Source: Chitinophagales bacterium (lineage in GTDB: Bacteria > Bacteroidota > Bacteroidia > Chitinophagales > JADIYW01). Taken from it: a stretch of 64,000 nt of DNA. The position numbers and the translations under genes were made by a program. This document shows positions 8,843 through 17,905 of this stretch, piece after piece (position 1 is the first letter of the stretch; each line of letters opens with the position of its first letter). The stretch is taken from NCBI GenBank assembly GCA_019694955.1, contig JAIBAX010000020.1, positions 1 to 64,000 of the forward strand, written 5' to 3'. The notes beneath the pieces were generated by a model. That model was not told where the DNA came from. It made no database searches and saw only the letters and a program-made list of their open reading frames with translations.

Positions 8843-10765
8843 CTATTTATATTTATGTTCATACTCCACTTGCAAATCTTCCCAGTTTTTCAGCGTTTGT
8901 TCCAATTCCTTCTTAGTTTGTTCGTACTTTGATAGTTGTTGCTCAGAGGCACCCGCAGACATTTCCAATTCCTGATTTTTCAGATCTTTTTCTATACGCT
9001 CAATAGTCTCCTCACTTTGCTCAATTTTTCTCTTAAGGCTCTTTTCTTCCTTAGCAAGTTCTTTCTTTTGTTCAAAGGATAACGGTTCTTGCTTTATTTC
9101 CTGTTTTTTTTGGACTTCCAGTTGTTTTTTCTCCGTTTCAAAAGCACGAATATCCTCTAATTGTTTATTGGATAAAAACTCTGTGATATCGCCAATATGT
9201 TCCTTGATGCCATCTTCCCTAAACTCTATTACCTTGTCTGTCAACCCTTCCAAAAAATCCCTGTCATGTGAAACGACGATAACGGTACCTTTAAACTCTC
9301 GTACAGCCTCTTTTAAAACGGCTTTCGAGCGAAGGTCTAAGTGATTCGTAGGCTCATCCAAAATCAAGGTATTGCTGGGTGTCAACAAAAGATGCGCCAA
9401 ACAAAGCCGGGAACGCTCGCCACCGGAAAGTACTTTTATCTTCTTGTCAACATCTTGCCCACTAAACAAAAAACAGCCTAAAATGCCACGCACTTTGGTA
9501 CGCATATCGTATTCTGCCGACCGATCCATATAATCAAATACCGTATAATCTTTGGGTAAATGCTCGGCATTATGCTGACCATATACGCCCATTTTTACAT
9601 TATAACCCAAGTCACATTTTCCGTTGTCATACTCCACTTCTCCGGCAATAATCCTCGACAAGGTCGTTTTTCCCATGCCGTTTTTTCCAATAAAAGCAAT
9701 TTTCTCCCCTGCATTTACTTCTAACGTCACATCTTTGAGTACATGCTTTTCTCCATAGTACTTATTGAGGTGTTGAATATGAACGACAACTTTCCCACTT
9801 TTTGGTGCATCCGGAAAGCGAAACTTCAAGGTTGCATTATCCTCATCTTCCACTTCCAAAATGTCCATCCTATCGAGTTTTTTAATCAAACTCTGCGCAA
9901 AACTGGCCTTATTGGCTTTAGCACGGAAACGGTCGATGTTGCGTTGAATATCTTTTATTTCTTGCTGTTGATTTTTATAGGAAGCCATCTGCAGTTCCTT
10001 GCGTTCCTTCTTCAACTCTAAATATTTCGAGTAGTTAGCTTTGTATTCCGATAGCTTGCCCAATTCTATCTCCAGCGTTTTATTGGTAACATTATCCATG
10101 AATGTTTTATCGTGGCTCACCAATAATGCTGCTCCTTCATATTTCACTAAGAACTGCTCCAACCACAGTATGGATTCAATATCCAAGTGATTGGTAGGCT
10201 CATCCAGCATCAGCAAATCAGGCTTTTGCAGCAGAATTTTTGCCAATTCAATCCGCATAGCCCAACCACCACTGAAGGTCGAAGGTGCCTTTTCAAAATC
10301 TGTCCTTTTGAAACCAAGTCCCTGTAATACCAGTTCGATATTCTTATCTAAATTATTATAGTCCAAATAATCCAGCCTATGATGAATATCATTGAGTTCT
10401 TCTAATAGGTCATAATACTTAGGGTCATTATAATCCAGATAATTTTCTATGAGGTGCTCAATTTCATGCAGACGTTTCTCTAATTGAATCGCTTCTGCAA
10501 ATGCCGAACGTGCCTCTTCGAATAGTGTAGGCTGCTTATGCGCCCGAATTTCTTGTCTCAAGAAACCAAACGTATAACCATTCGGCATAGAAACCGAGCC
10601 ACCATCCGTAGATTGTTCTCCGGCAATAGCCTTCATCAACGTCGACTTCCCTGCGCCATTTTTTCCTACCAATGCCACCCTATCTTTAGGACGTAGTGTG
10701 AAAGTTGCATTATCCAAAAGATACCTATCACCAAAAACGATGGTTAATCCACTTACTTGCAGCAT
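8843..10765 (-). CDS. ABC-F family ATPase
   Basis: A 640-residue soluble protein with two ABC nucleotide-binding domains and no membrane segment. Domain 1: Walker A G-K-N-G-A-G-K-S-T (about 34-42), signature F-S-G-G-W-A-M-R (about 165), Walker B L-L-M-L-D-E-P-T-N-H-L-D. A charged linker (about 240-300) follows. Domain 2: Walker A G-K-N-G-M-G-K-T-T (about 357-365), signature L-S-G-G-E-R-S-R (about 444), and a second D-E-P-T-N-H-L-D. Residues about 545-635 form a strongly charged coiled coil like the Uup C-terminal domain. ABC-F proteins act on ribosomes or, in the Uup group, in DNA/ribosome housekeeping. It begins 1 base after gldC on the same strand, so the two are co-transcribed. Confidence 0.93.
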   Translation of the reverse strand: MLQVSGLTIVFGDRYLLDNATFTLRPKDRVALVGKNGAGKSTLMKAIAGEQSTDGGSVSMPNGYTFGFLRQEIRAHKQPTLFEEARSAFAEAIQLEKRLHEIEHLIENYLDYNDPKYYDLLEELNDIHHRLDYLDYNNLDKNIELVLQGLGFKRTDFEKAPSTFSGGWAMRIELAKILLQKPDLLMLDEPTNHLDIESILWLEQFLVKYEGAALLVSHDKTFMDNVTNKTLEIELGKLSEYKANYSKYLELKKERKELQMASYKNQQQEIKDIQRNIDRFRAKANKASFAQSLIKKLDRMDILEVEDEDNATLKFRFPDAPKSGKVVVHIQHLNKYYGEKHVLKDVTLEVNAGEKIAFIGKNGMGKTTLSRIIAGEVEYDNGKCDLGYNVKMGVYGQHNAEHLPKDYTVFDYMDRSAEYDMRTKVRGILGCFLFSGQDVDKKIKVLSGGERSRLCLAHLLLTPSNTLILDEPTNHLDLRSKAVLKEAVREFKGTVIVVSHDRDFLEGLTDKVIEFREDGIKEHIGDITEFLSNKQLEDIRAFETEKKQLEVQKKQEIKQEPLSFEQKKELAKEEKSLKRKIEQSEETIERIEKDLKNQELEMSAGASEQQLSKYEQTKKELEQTLKNWEDLQVEYEHKYK

Positions 10766-10766
10766 A

Positions 10767-11117
10767 TTATTGATTTTGTTTATTCATCTCGTGCGTGCGG
10801 GTCTTCGCAGCCAAATCATTACAAAATTGCTTCATTGCCTCCATCACAAAAGGATTATTGGTAGCACGCTGATAGCTTTCTGTCATAGTAATCAGGCTTT
10901 GGAAAAAATGCATGTGCATCTGGTCGACCGTAAAGTCTTTCGTCCATAAGTCAATTCGCAGCGTGTTTTTCTCCTTAGCATCCCACAAAGAAATCATCAT
11001 AGACTTACATTCTTGCTCATCCACCTGATTGCCATCGGTGGCCGACCATTTAATATTCGTAGGAAGATTTTGGTCATCCAGTTGAATATTGAACTTTATT
11101 TCCGTTTCGCGTGCCAT
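10767..11117 (-). CDS. gldC: gliding motility-associated protein GldC
   Basis: The 116-residue cytoplasmic protein matches the GldC family through most of its length: M-A-R-E-T-E-I-K-F-N-I at the start, then C-K-S-M-M-I-S-L-W-D-A-K, L-R-I-D-L-W-T-K-D and H-F-F-Q-S-L. The ATG at 11117 is chosen because the family starts there; an upstream extension to 11144 would run into the -7 promoter box. GldC is conserved in gliding and non-gliding Bacteroidota; in Flavobacterium it enhances but is not essential for gliding. Here it leads a two-gene unit with an ABC-F ATPase rather than lying next to gldB. Confidence 0.88.
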   Translation of the reverse strand: MARETEIKFNIQLDDQNLPTNIKWSATDGNQVDEQECKSMMISLWDAKEKNTLRIDLWTKDFTVDQMHMHFFQSLITMTESYQRATNNPFVMEAMKQFCNDLAAKTRTHEMNKQNQ

Positions 11118-11131
11118 AGTATAAATTTCTG

Positions 11132-11139
11132 CAAAGATA
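11132..11139 (-). promoter_or_regulatory. putative -7 promoter box for gldC
   Basis: On the minus strand this reads TATCTTTG, an exact TAnnTTTG match, 14 bases before the gldC ATG. No obvious -33 TTTG accompanies it. Confidence 0.45.
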
Positions 11140-11192
11140 GCCAAAAGCCAGAGAGCAGGAAAATGTATAATTTATGGGAGGGTTAAGTTTTT

Positions 11193-11248
11193 GGCGCATG
11201 GCCGGGCTTTCGTCGCACACGGTTGCTCCTCTATCCCTATGCGAGAGA
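11193..11248. repeat. intergenic repeat copy A
   Basis: A GC-richer patch between two genes. Its second half (TCGCACACGGTTGCTCCT, then TATCCCTAT) is closely related to the patch at 39388-39448 (TCGCACAAGGTTGCTTCT, then AATCCCTAT), and more weakly to 47849-47928 through the GTCGGGCTTTC-like left part. No coding capacity is apparent. It looks like one copy of a dispersed intergenic element. Confidence 0.6.
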
Positions 11249-11257
11249 AGATAAATT

Positions 11258-12238
11258 TCAGTTGATTCTATGATTTACCACCATGTTGTATTGAACGGCA
11301 GTGGTATAATCTTTTACGCCGAAATGCCCATAAGGTATTGTTAGATAAGATTTTTCACCGCGCTGTCCGGGAATTCTACAAGTATTTTGTCCATATACCA
11401 AACAACCACAACAAACTACCTCGTCCACGGCACTCCAAATGCTATATACATAAGCTCCTTCATACCCTACCGAACTATTCAAATCGGTTAAAAAAGCGGA
11501 CATGCCGATACCATTGGCATTACCGGGATAAAAACCGGTTTTATCATTACAAGTAGGCACATTAGTACCAGATACAAAGCAGGAAGTCAGCCCCTTATTT
11601 GCTCCGGCAATACCAACGAACGCATCTACCTTATCGGTCAAAGGTATACCTAAATCGAAATAGTTATTCGTTTGTTCATCATAGGCGAGTCCACCTTTTA
11701 TGACTTTCCTCGCCAAGGTAACACCCATAGAATGAGCAATTACATCAACCTTTTCCGCACCTGTATAGGCTAAAACAGCTTCAAAAAACTTCCGTAGATA
11801 CAGTAAGTATTCCTTTGAGTGGGTATGCTGCGATGCATTGGCCATATTGGCATCTCCCCAAGTGGTAGCATATAATTCCGAGTTCTTGTATCCTTTGCTT
11901 TTGAAATAATTAAAGCTCTTCACCCAACCATTATAGCCAAACACCGTTCCCGTTGCTTTGTCGCCATTGCCATGTATGAAGATAACAGGTTGTTTGGTTA
12001 TGGTTTGTGTGGCAGTCGTCTTACCACCGAAAGAACCACCTGAGATATCGGGTCTCGTAAAGTTGAATGTACCATATCCATTTGCATCCAGCCAAGTTTT
12101 AAAATGTGCGGAGAGTTTCTCCGACCCTCCCAAAACAGACGGTTCATTGTCGGGTGTTATGACCGCTTCATTTTGACATGTCGTAAAAATAAATAACAAT
12201 AGAATGACGCCAATAAAAACTACATACTTCTTTAACAT
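11258..12238 (-). CDS. lipase/esterase lipoprotein (class 2 lipase-like)
   Basis: The 326-residue product has a lipoprotein signal (M-L-K-K-Y-V-V-F..., lipobox F-T-T-C). The alpha/beta hydrolase core shows the oxyanion segment P-V-I-F-I-H-G-N-G-D, a nucleophile elbow A-H-S-M-G, an acid candidate in W-S-A-V-D-E-V-V, and the late His in P-Y-G-H-F-G-V. The pattern around W-G-D-A-N and the H-S-M-G elbow resembles class 2 (EstA/LipB-type) lipases. The ATG at 12238 gives the lipoprotein signal; the longer open frame upstream has an unlikely N-terminus. Cysteine pairs near the C-terminal half (C-C-G-C) may form disulfides. Expected to be envelope-anchored. Substrate unknown. Confidence 0.8.
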   Translation of the reverse strand: MLKKYVVFIGVILLLFIFTTCQNEAVITPDNEPSVLGGSEKLSAHFKTWLDANGYGTFNFTRPDISGGSFGGKTTATQTITKQPVIFIHGNGDKATGTVFGYNGWVKSFNYFKSKGYKNSELYATTWGDANMANASQHTHSKEYLLYLRKFFEAVLAYTGAEKVDVIAHSMGVTLARKVIKGGLAYDEQTNNYFDLGIPLTDKVDAFVGIAGANKGLTSCFVSGTNVPTCNDKTGFYPGNANGIGMSAFLTDLNSSVGYEGAYVYSIWSAVDEVVCCGCLVYGQNTCRIPGQRGEKSYLTIPYGHFGVKDYTTAVQYNMVVNHRIN

Positions 12239-12407
12239 GAAACAAAAATAGAGAAATAAGAACGATTTAACACTAGAATAAATACATGAAATATGCAATC
12301 CTAGCAAGGGTGTTTTCTGATGCTCAAAGATTCTTTCATCATGAAACTGATGAATTCATAGAAAAGTCTATCTTGCTTTGTTTTAAGCTATCAATTTAAG
12401 AAAAGGT

Positions 12408-12899
12408 ATGGATGAGCAGCAGCGACGCTTATGGGATAGAATACGGAATTTTGAGCTAGACCATCCGAATCAGGCTTTCAACTTTACGGATAGGTTGGCG
12501 AGGGAAAATGGATGGACGTATGCATATGCTTTAGCAGCAGTAGTAGAATACAAGCGGTTTATTTTCTTAATTTGCATATCAGACAAACCGCTTTCGCCTT
12601 CGGATCAAGTTGATCAGGTATGGCATCTCCACCTCATTTATACAGAATCTTATTGGATTGATTTCTGTAAAAAAACATTGTTTAAGAAAATCCATCACGG
12701 ACCAACAAGAGGTGGCAAAGAAGAAAAAGATAAATATGAAGAATTATATAGTTTTACTTTGGAAAGGTATAAGGAAATCTTCATGGAAAATCCTCCGCAA
12801 GACATTTGGCCATCTTCACAGGAGAGATTTAAAGACCTACAATTCTGTCGTATTAATATGGATAAAAACTGGGTGATAAAAAAACCATTTATCACTTAA
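12408..12899 (+). CDS. GRDP-like (glycine-rich-domain-containing) family protein
   Basis: The 163-residue soluble protein has no signal peptide. It carries the hallmark segment D-Q-V-W-H-L-H-L-I-Y-T-E-S-Y-W (about 69-83) of the 'glycine-rich domain-containing protein' family (DUF1399/GRDP-like in plants). The rest, including L-A-R-E-N-G-W, E-Y-K-R-F-I-F-L, H-H-G-P-T-R-G-G and P-P-Q-D-I-W-P, matches the short bacterial members as I remember them. An AAAAGG ribosome-binding site precedes the ATG. The next gene starts 17 bases downstream and ends in a Cys/Gly-rich tail; in other bacteria these short proteins commonly sit beside such Cys/Gly-tailed (TIGR04222-like) proteins, so they are probably partners. 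Biochemical role unknown. Confidence 0.7.
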   Translation: MDEQQRRLWDRIRNFELDHPNQAFNFTDRLARENGWTYAYALAAVVEYKRFIFLICISDKPLSPSDQVDQVWHLHLIYTESYWIDFCKKTLFKKIHHGPTRGGKEEKDKYEELYSFTLERYKEIFMENPPQDIWPSSQERFKDLQFCRINMDKNWVIKKPFIT

Positions 12900-12916
12900 T
12901 CAATAAAAGAAATTCA

Positions 12917-13688
12917 ATGATATTTAAATTTTTGAATCAACTTAGCCCTGCACAAGCACATTTAATGTTACACCCTTTGAGTGCCACCAGAAAAGATTTG
13001 CTTAAACTCACCTTTAAGGACTTGGTGATGAGGAAGGTTTTTAACGGTATACAATCACATCACCCCTGTTCCGGGACTAGACACAGGTCTTATATATAAA
13101 TATGTGAAGGTTGGGGAACATTTTAGCAGCTATAGCTTAAAAGAATTTGAGGAGGTATTCCTACGATTCTTCATAAGATATCCTAATGAACATATACTAT
13201 TGACAAACCTAATAAAGAGTGTCTTTAGTGAGGTAAAGTCTAACGAACGGTATTACGAAAAGATTGTCTCTACTGACCCAGTACAAGAATACTTCAAAAA
13301 ATCATGGATAAGACATTTGTTTGGCGGTTATTTATTAACACCATCAGGTAAAGCTGCACTTTCACAGCTTTCTGCTGAAATGGAAGAAGCCATATTGACC
13401 ATAAACAAATTACTGGCCAATAAAGATGTTGCCATCAGGGAATTATTGTTGCAAATCAACGGAAATGTATTTTTGCTTCAAGGCATCAGCCTCGATCTTC
13501 TAAAAGAAGTAGATACAAGTTTCAATGAACATTATCCCAAAGACCAATATAATGGTTGTTCCGGTTGCAGTATTTGGGATAGCTATGTGGATATTTCAGA
13601 TGGTATCGACAGTGGATGTTCTGGTTGCTCGGGTTGTGGTGGTGATGGCGGTTGCTCTGGTTGTGGTGGTTGTGGTGGTGGAGATTAA
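12917..13688 (+). pseudogene. Cys/Gly-tailed (TIGR04222-like) protein gene, frameshifted
   Basis: Two frames join into one protein if a single T is removed from the five-T run at 13038-13042. The first frame (12917-13099) gives L-L-K-L-T-F-K-D-L-V-M-R-K-V and then turns into unlikely sequence; the second frame, read upstream of its ATG at 13104, gives L-T-V-Y-N-H-I-T-P-V-P-G-L-D-T-G-L-I-Y-K before V-G-E-H-F-S. The joined product would be about 256 residues: a helical N-terminal body and a tail in which G-C-S-G-C, G-C-G-G and C-G-G-C units recur (13 Cys in the last 45 or so residues). The tail recalls TIGR04222 proteins, but I see no membrane segment. Either a true frameshift, a programmed shift, or a homopolymer sequencing error. 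The 13104-13688 part could still be translated alone from its ATG/GTG. Confidence 0.65.
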
Positions 13689-13742
13689 TAGTCATTTATC
13701 TATATTACAGAATACTTACGATTACTTTATTTGTTATAATTG

Positions 13743-13750
13743 TAACTTTG
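13743..13750 (+). promoter_or_regulatory. putative -7 promoter box for deoD
   Basis: TAACTTTG matches TAnnTTTG and lies 19 bases upstream of the deoD ATG. A -33 box is not evident. Confidence 0.35.
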
Positions 13751-13769
13751 AATTCAAAATAATAGCAAA

Positions 13770-14468
13770 ATGAGCATACATATTGGAGCAAAGAAAGGAG
13801 ATATAGCTGAGAGTATTCTTTTGCCCGGCGACCCTTTACGAGCCAAATTCATCGCAGAGACTTTTCTGGACGATGTTTTTTGCTATAACGAAGTACGCAA
13901 CATGCTAGGATTTACTGGTTGGTATAAAGGGAAGCGGGTTTCTGTTCAAGGCACAGGTATGGGTATCCCCTCTATCTCTATTTATGCAAATGAATTAATT
14001 CGCGAATATGGTTGTAAGAAACTCATCCGTGTAGGCACTGCCGGTGCTTTGCAAGAAAATGTGAAAGTAAGGGATATTATAGTGGCGATGGCAGCAAGCA
14101 CTACCTCTTTTATCAATACGAAATATTTCAATGGTGCCGACTACGCTGCAACCGCCAGCTTTCCTTTGTTTCTGGCGGCTGTCAACAAAGCTAAAGAACT
14201 GAATATAAACGTTAAAGCCGGGAATGTGCTGAGTGCCGACGAATTTTATAATAACGACCCTAACTGGCATCAGGTATGGACAGAACATGGCGTTTTAGCA
14301 GTAGAAATGGAAACGTATATCTTATACACCTTGGCCTCAAAATATAAAGTGGACGCTTTGGGTATATTTACCATCAGCGATAGTTTGATTACGGGTGAAG
14401 CTACAACAGCAGAGGAAAGGCAAAGCACTTTCTCACAAATGGTAGAACTGGCGTTGGGGTTGATTTAG
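13770..14468 (+). CDS. deoD: purine-nucleoside phosphorylase, DeoD type
   Basis: Phosphorolysis of purine (deoxy)nucleosides to free base and (deoxy)ribose-1-phosphate, for purine salvage. The 232-residue length fits the hexameric DeoD family. Motifs: L-L-P-G-D-P-L-R-A at 17-25 (phosphate-binding Gly/Asp/Arg), Q-G-T-G-M-G-I-P-S (about 59-67), R-V-G-T-A-G-A-L (about 87-94), the nucleoside-binding V-E-M-E-T (about 178-182), and the catalytic Asp in I-S-D-S-L-I-T-G-E (about 204). It stands alone with its own promoter-like box and is convergent with the membrane protein gene on the minus strand. Confidence 0.96.
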   Translation: MSIHIGAKKGDIAESILLPGDPLRAKFIAETFLDDVFCYNEVRNMLGFTGWYKGKRVSVQGTGMGIPSISIYANELIREYGCKKLIRVGTAGALQENVKVRDIIVAMAASTTSFINTKYFNGADYAATASFPLFLAAVNKAKELNINVKAGNVLSADEFYNNDPNWHQVWTEHGVLAVEMETYILYTLASKYKVDALGIFTISDSLITGEATTAEERQSTFSQMVELALGLI

Positions 14469-14515
14469 AGATTTTGAATGATAAATATTGGATGCTAAAT
14501 ATTGCCGAGCTTATT

Positions 14516-15919
14516 TTATTTATGTTGGTCGTAATTTCCGTATGACAGTAAAATCACATACTTGCTTTCATCCTTATTATCGAAATACTTTCTGTTCATC
14601 TCCGCATTTTTTACCATATTCCATTTAGAAATCCAGTATTGGTTCTCGTCTATTGCCCATTGATAGTTCTCGGGATGGTCATCGATGGCAACATATCTGG
14701 CTTCTTGCGGGCTGTTCAGCGCGGAAAGAAAAAGCATTTCAAAAGAAGTCCCCCAGCTCATTATCAGTGGATTATTGGGAAAAGCGGCCTCATGAAAGAT
14801 GATTTTCTTATTCGACACATTAGCTGTCTCATTTAAGATATGTTGCTCAAAATCCAATCTTTTTGTAAATGGTTGGTGCGACATGCCAATCCTTATCCAT
14901 GAAGTAAGAAAAACCAATATCAGCAGCGCCATTGACTTTTTTATATCCATCTTTGGCAAGATATCCACGACAAAGGGTAGAATAACGAAAACACTTAGTG
15001 GCAAGTACAAATTTTCCAAATAAAACTTATCCGCTCCATCATAATATGAAACATTTATCAGCAGCAGATAACCAAAAAATGACACAAATAGAAATGCTAA
15101 TTTTTTAAACTCCTTTTCTTTAAAATAGAAAGCAAAAATGCCTAACAAAAAGAGGGGTAGCCAATAATAGTCTGTGAGGCAGTTTTTAAGGAACTGCTTA
15201 TTGGAAGTCAACCCAAAATAACGGGGAAACAAGGTGATGAAGTTATGCAATTTTCCGAAGGCATTTTTATCATAATCAGAGGTTTTGAAGAATAGCATTT
15301 TGAATACTAATATTCCAACAAACATAGCACTAAAACAGGCCCATTTTTTGTAATTGGAAGGTTCTGTAATAAGAAAAAAGCATATACTAAACGCCACTAC
15401 AAACAATAATGTGGGGTGAAAAAACACCAACACAAAAGCAAGAACAAAATATCCGAGGTATCGCCACCGCCTTCCACTATGCTGGCTTTTATTTCTTATC
15501 ATGGCCCAAGCAAAAAAAGAAAATGAAATGCCTAATGGCAGTTCTGACGGCACCCAATAAAATGTTTGTGCCACCATCAACACAGAGAATAAGGCGCCTG
15601 CTAGTGCCATTTGCTTGTCTTTCAGGGCAAATGCACTCAAAGAGAAGAATATGAAGTGCCATAAAACGTATGAAGCAGAAAATGCCATCAACACCATTTT
15701 AAGGGAACAGCCCAGCCGTATAGTTAATAGTGGAAGTATCTGAGGCAATGCCTCTGCAAAGCGATTATTCTGTATGTTAAAACTTCCCTCATGTATAAGA
15801 AAAAATGCTTGGTAAGCTGCATCAATAAAGATAATCCGCTCCTTATAGAAAACAAGGGAAAACACCAATAACACCAACGATGAAAATACGCCTAAGCCAA
15901 TCTGTTTATCTTTTCTCAT
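14516..15919 (-). CDS. polytopic membrane protein of unknown function
   Basis: The 467-residue protein has about eleven to twelve hydrophobic segments spread over residues 8-360, followed by a soluble C-terminal part of about 110 residues. The layout (many helices, an early loop between the first two, a C-terminal soluble domain) resembles GT-C type glycosyltransferases or related lipid-linked sugar enzymes, but I do not see a decisive motif such as a conserved acidic pair in the first loop beyond F-I-D-A-A-Y. It begins 2 bases after recJ on the same strand, so it is co-transcribed with it; that arrangement is not obviously functional. No confident function. Confidence 0.7.
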   Translation of the reverse strand: MRKDKQIGLGVFSSLVLLVFSLVFYKERIIFIDAAYQAFFLIHEGSFNIQNNRFAEALPQILPLLTIRLGCSLKMVLMAFSASYVLWHFIFFSLSAFALKDKQMALAGALFSVLMVAQTFYWVPSELPLGISFSFFAWAMIRNKSQHSGRRWRYLGYFVLAFVLVFFHPTLLFVVAFSICFFLITEPSNYKKWACFSAMFVGILVFKMLFFKTSDYDKNAFGKLHNFITLFPRYFGLTSNKQFLKNCLTDYYWLPLFLLGIFAFYFKEKEFKKLAFLFVSFFGYLLLINVSYYDGADKFYLENLYLPLSVFVILPFVVDILPKMDIKKSMALLILVFLTSWIRIGMSHQPFTKRLDFEQHILNETANVSNKKIIFHEAAFPNNPLIMSWGTSFEMLFLSALNSPQEARYVAIDDHPENYQWAIDENQYWISKWNMVKNAEMNRKYFDNKDESKYVILLSYGNYDQHK

Positions 15920-15921
15920 AA

Positions 15922-17625
15922 TTATCGAATATCTTTTAACCTAAGTTCAACGTTAACATGTCCGTTCCATTCATTTTCATACAATTGATAGCAGATATCA
16001 AAATGCCGCTTATCTTTAATAAAGTCGAAATAATATTTCATATTAAATCCGATGCCACTCACAGCAGGTTGTCCTACTTTAAATACTTCCAATTTCAGGT
16101 GGTCTTCTTTAAGGATTCGGGTTCTACCGTTGTCTTGAACTGCCATTGTCATCCATACGGGCCGCATATTCCCCGGACCAAAGGGTGCCATTTGTTCAAT
16201 AATCTTCAGAAATGCAGGGGTGATATCACTCAATTCTAAGATACCATCGACATCCACCTTTGGTTGCAATTGGTCTTCGGTGATGTTTGCTGAGACAATA
16301 ACTTCAAACTGCTCAATAAAATGGGGTAGTTTATCTGGCAAGAGTGTCAATCCTGCGGCATATTTATGTCCACCAAATTGATTCAGGTGTTCGGCACATG
16401 CCTGTATGGCTTCATAAACATCAAAATCATGTACAGAACGAGCCGAACCCGATAACATTCCATTGGATTCTGTTAGAATGATGGTAGGTTTATAGTACTT
16501 TTCTATCAGTCTGGAGGCAACGATTCCAATAACACCCTTATGCCAATGCGGCTGAAAGAGAACGGTGGATTTCTTATCGATGGTTGTTTGCTCATTTCTG
16601 AGCATCTCCAAAGCCTCTTCTGTGGTGCTTTTATCTTCTTCTTTTCTGGTGTCGTTATTGAGTTGTATTTTCTCTGCTTTCTCCTTCGCCAGCGTTGCAT
16701 CAGTCTCAATCAGTAAATCAACCGCTTCAGATCCATGCGCTATTCTACCGGCAGCATTAATTCTTGGTCCAATTATAAATACTAAGTCGCTGATATCTAG
16801 TATCCTTTCCTTCACCTGAGCAATATCCAATAGAGCCTTTAATCCGGGTCTGGGATTTGCATTTATTTTCTGTAAGCCAAAGTATGCCAATGTCCTGTTT
16901 TCTCCGGTTATCGGCACAATATCAGAAGCAATACTTACCGCTACCAAATCCAAATAGGTATATACTTCCGACATGTCCAACTTCATCCTCATCGCTAAAG
17001 CTTGTGCCAGTTTAAACCCAATACCACATCCGCTCAACTCCTTATATGGGTAGGTGCAATCAGTTCTTTTTTGATCTAAAACAGCTACGGCTGCAGGTAG
17101 AGTGATGCCCGGAAGATGGTGATCACAGATAATAAAATCTACTCCTAGCGCATTGGCATATTCAACTTTATCATGTGCTTTTATTCCACAGTCCAGCGCA
17201 ATCATCAGCGTAAAGCCATTTTCTTTGGCAAAATCTATGCCTTCCATGCTAATGCCATAACCTTCACGATATCTATCTGGAATATAGTATCCGATATCTT
17301 CATAAACAGTCTTTAGAAAAGAATACATCAGCGATACGGCGGTAGTACCATCAACGTCATAATCTCCAAAAACCAATATCTTCTCTTTCTTCTCAAATGC
17401 CTGAAGAATTCTATTCACAGCAACCTCCATATCTTTCATGAGAAATGGGTCGTGAAGATGCGTTAACGAAGGGCGAAAGAAATGTTTGGCATCTTCAAAA
17501 GTAGTAATACCTCTTGCCACCAAGATACGACAGATTTTGGGATGAATTTTCAATTGTAATTGTAGGGTTCTCACCAATTCCTCATCCACTTGTTGAATGT
17601 TCCAACTTTTTTTTTGTATTTCCAT
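15922..17625 (-). CDS. recJ: single-stranded-DNA-specific 5'-3' exonuclease RecJ
   Basis: Degrades single-stranded DNA 5' to 3' in recombination and mismatch or base-excision repair. The 567-residue length is standard. The DHH phosphoesterase motifs are present: V-F-G-D-Y-D-V-D-G-T-T (about 81-91), I-A-L-D-C-G (about 145), I-C-D-H-H-L-P-G (about 165-172), and the DHHA1 region with F-G-G-H-K-Y-A-A-G (about 416). The OB-fold that follows includes D-V-D-G-I-L-E-L and the C-terminal nucleic-acid binding region. ATG at 17625 gives the normal start. The membrane protein gene follows by 2 bases. Confidence 0.96.
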   Translation of the reverse strand: MEIQKKSWNIQQVDEELVRTLQLQLKIHPKICRILVARGITTFEDAKHFFRPSLTHLHDPFLMKDMEVAVNRILQAFEKKEKILVFGDYDVDGTTAVSLMYSFLKTVYEDIGYYIPDRYREGYGISMEGIDFAKENGFTLMIALDCGIKAHDKVEYANALGVDFIICDHHLPGITLPAAVAVLDQKRTDCTYPYKELSGCGIGFKLAQALAMRMKLDMSEVYTYLDLVAVSIASDIVPITGENRTLAYFGLQKINANPRPGLKALLDIAQVKERILDISDLVFIIGPRINAAGRIAHGSEAVDLLIETDATLAKEKAEKIQLNNDTRKEEDKSTTEEALEMLRNEQTTIDKKSTVLFQPHWHKGVIGIVASRLIEKYYKPTIILTESNGMLSGSARSVHDFDVYEAIQACAEHLNQFGGHKYAAGLTLLPDKLPHFIEQFEVIVSANITEDQLQPKVDVDGILELSDITPAFLKIIEQMAPFGPGNMRPVWMTMAVQDNGRTRILKEDHLKLEVFKVGQPAVSGIGFNMKYYFDFIKDKRHFDICYQLYENEWNGHVNVELRLKDIR

Positions 17626-17855
17626 ATATAATAAGATACAATATCCGACAAAATTCCACGTTTCCGGTGCATTATTTTAAAAAGATTTTACACAGAGAAA
17701 ATGTAGTGTTCATAGAATATGGCTATAATTATTGATTATCAAAGATTTAAAATACAATAAAAACCCATGCGCAATAAAAAATCACATTAACACTACTTGA
17801 ATAAAACCTTAACGACGCTTAAGGATTCAGTAACCAACAGTTAATTGGCAGGCAA

Positions 17856-17885
17856 TTTTCAGTTAATGTTTACCCTTTACCTTTG
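17856..17885 (+). promoter_or_regulatory. putative promoter of the phasin-like gene
   Basis: A T-rich TTTT at 17856 is followed after 18 bases by TACCTTTG (17878-17885), an exact TAnnTTTG -7 box; the ATG lies 20 bases further on. The rest of the 280-base gap 17626-17855 shows no gene. Confidence 0.5.
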
Positions 17886-17905
17886 CAGCATCAAAAAATA
17901 CAAGT

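Noticed and set aside
13525-13773. Open frame of 82 codons rich in Val overlapping the Cys/Gly tail
   Set aside because: It is the +1 shadow of the GGT/TGT-rich tail codons; Val runs are what that repeat gives in another frame.
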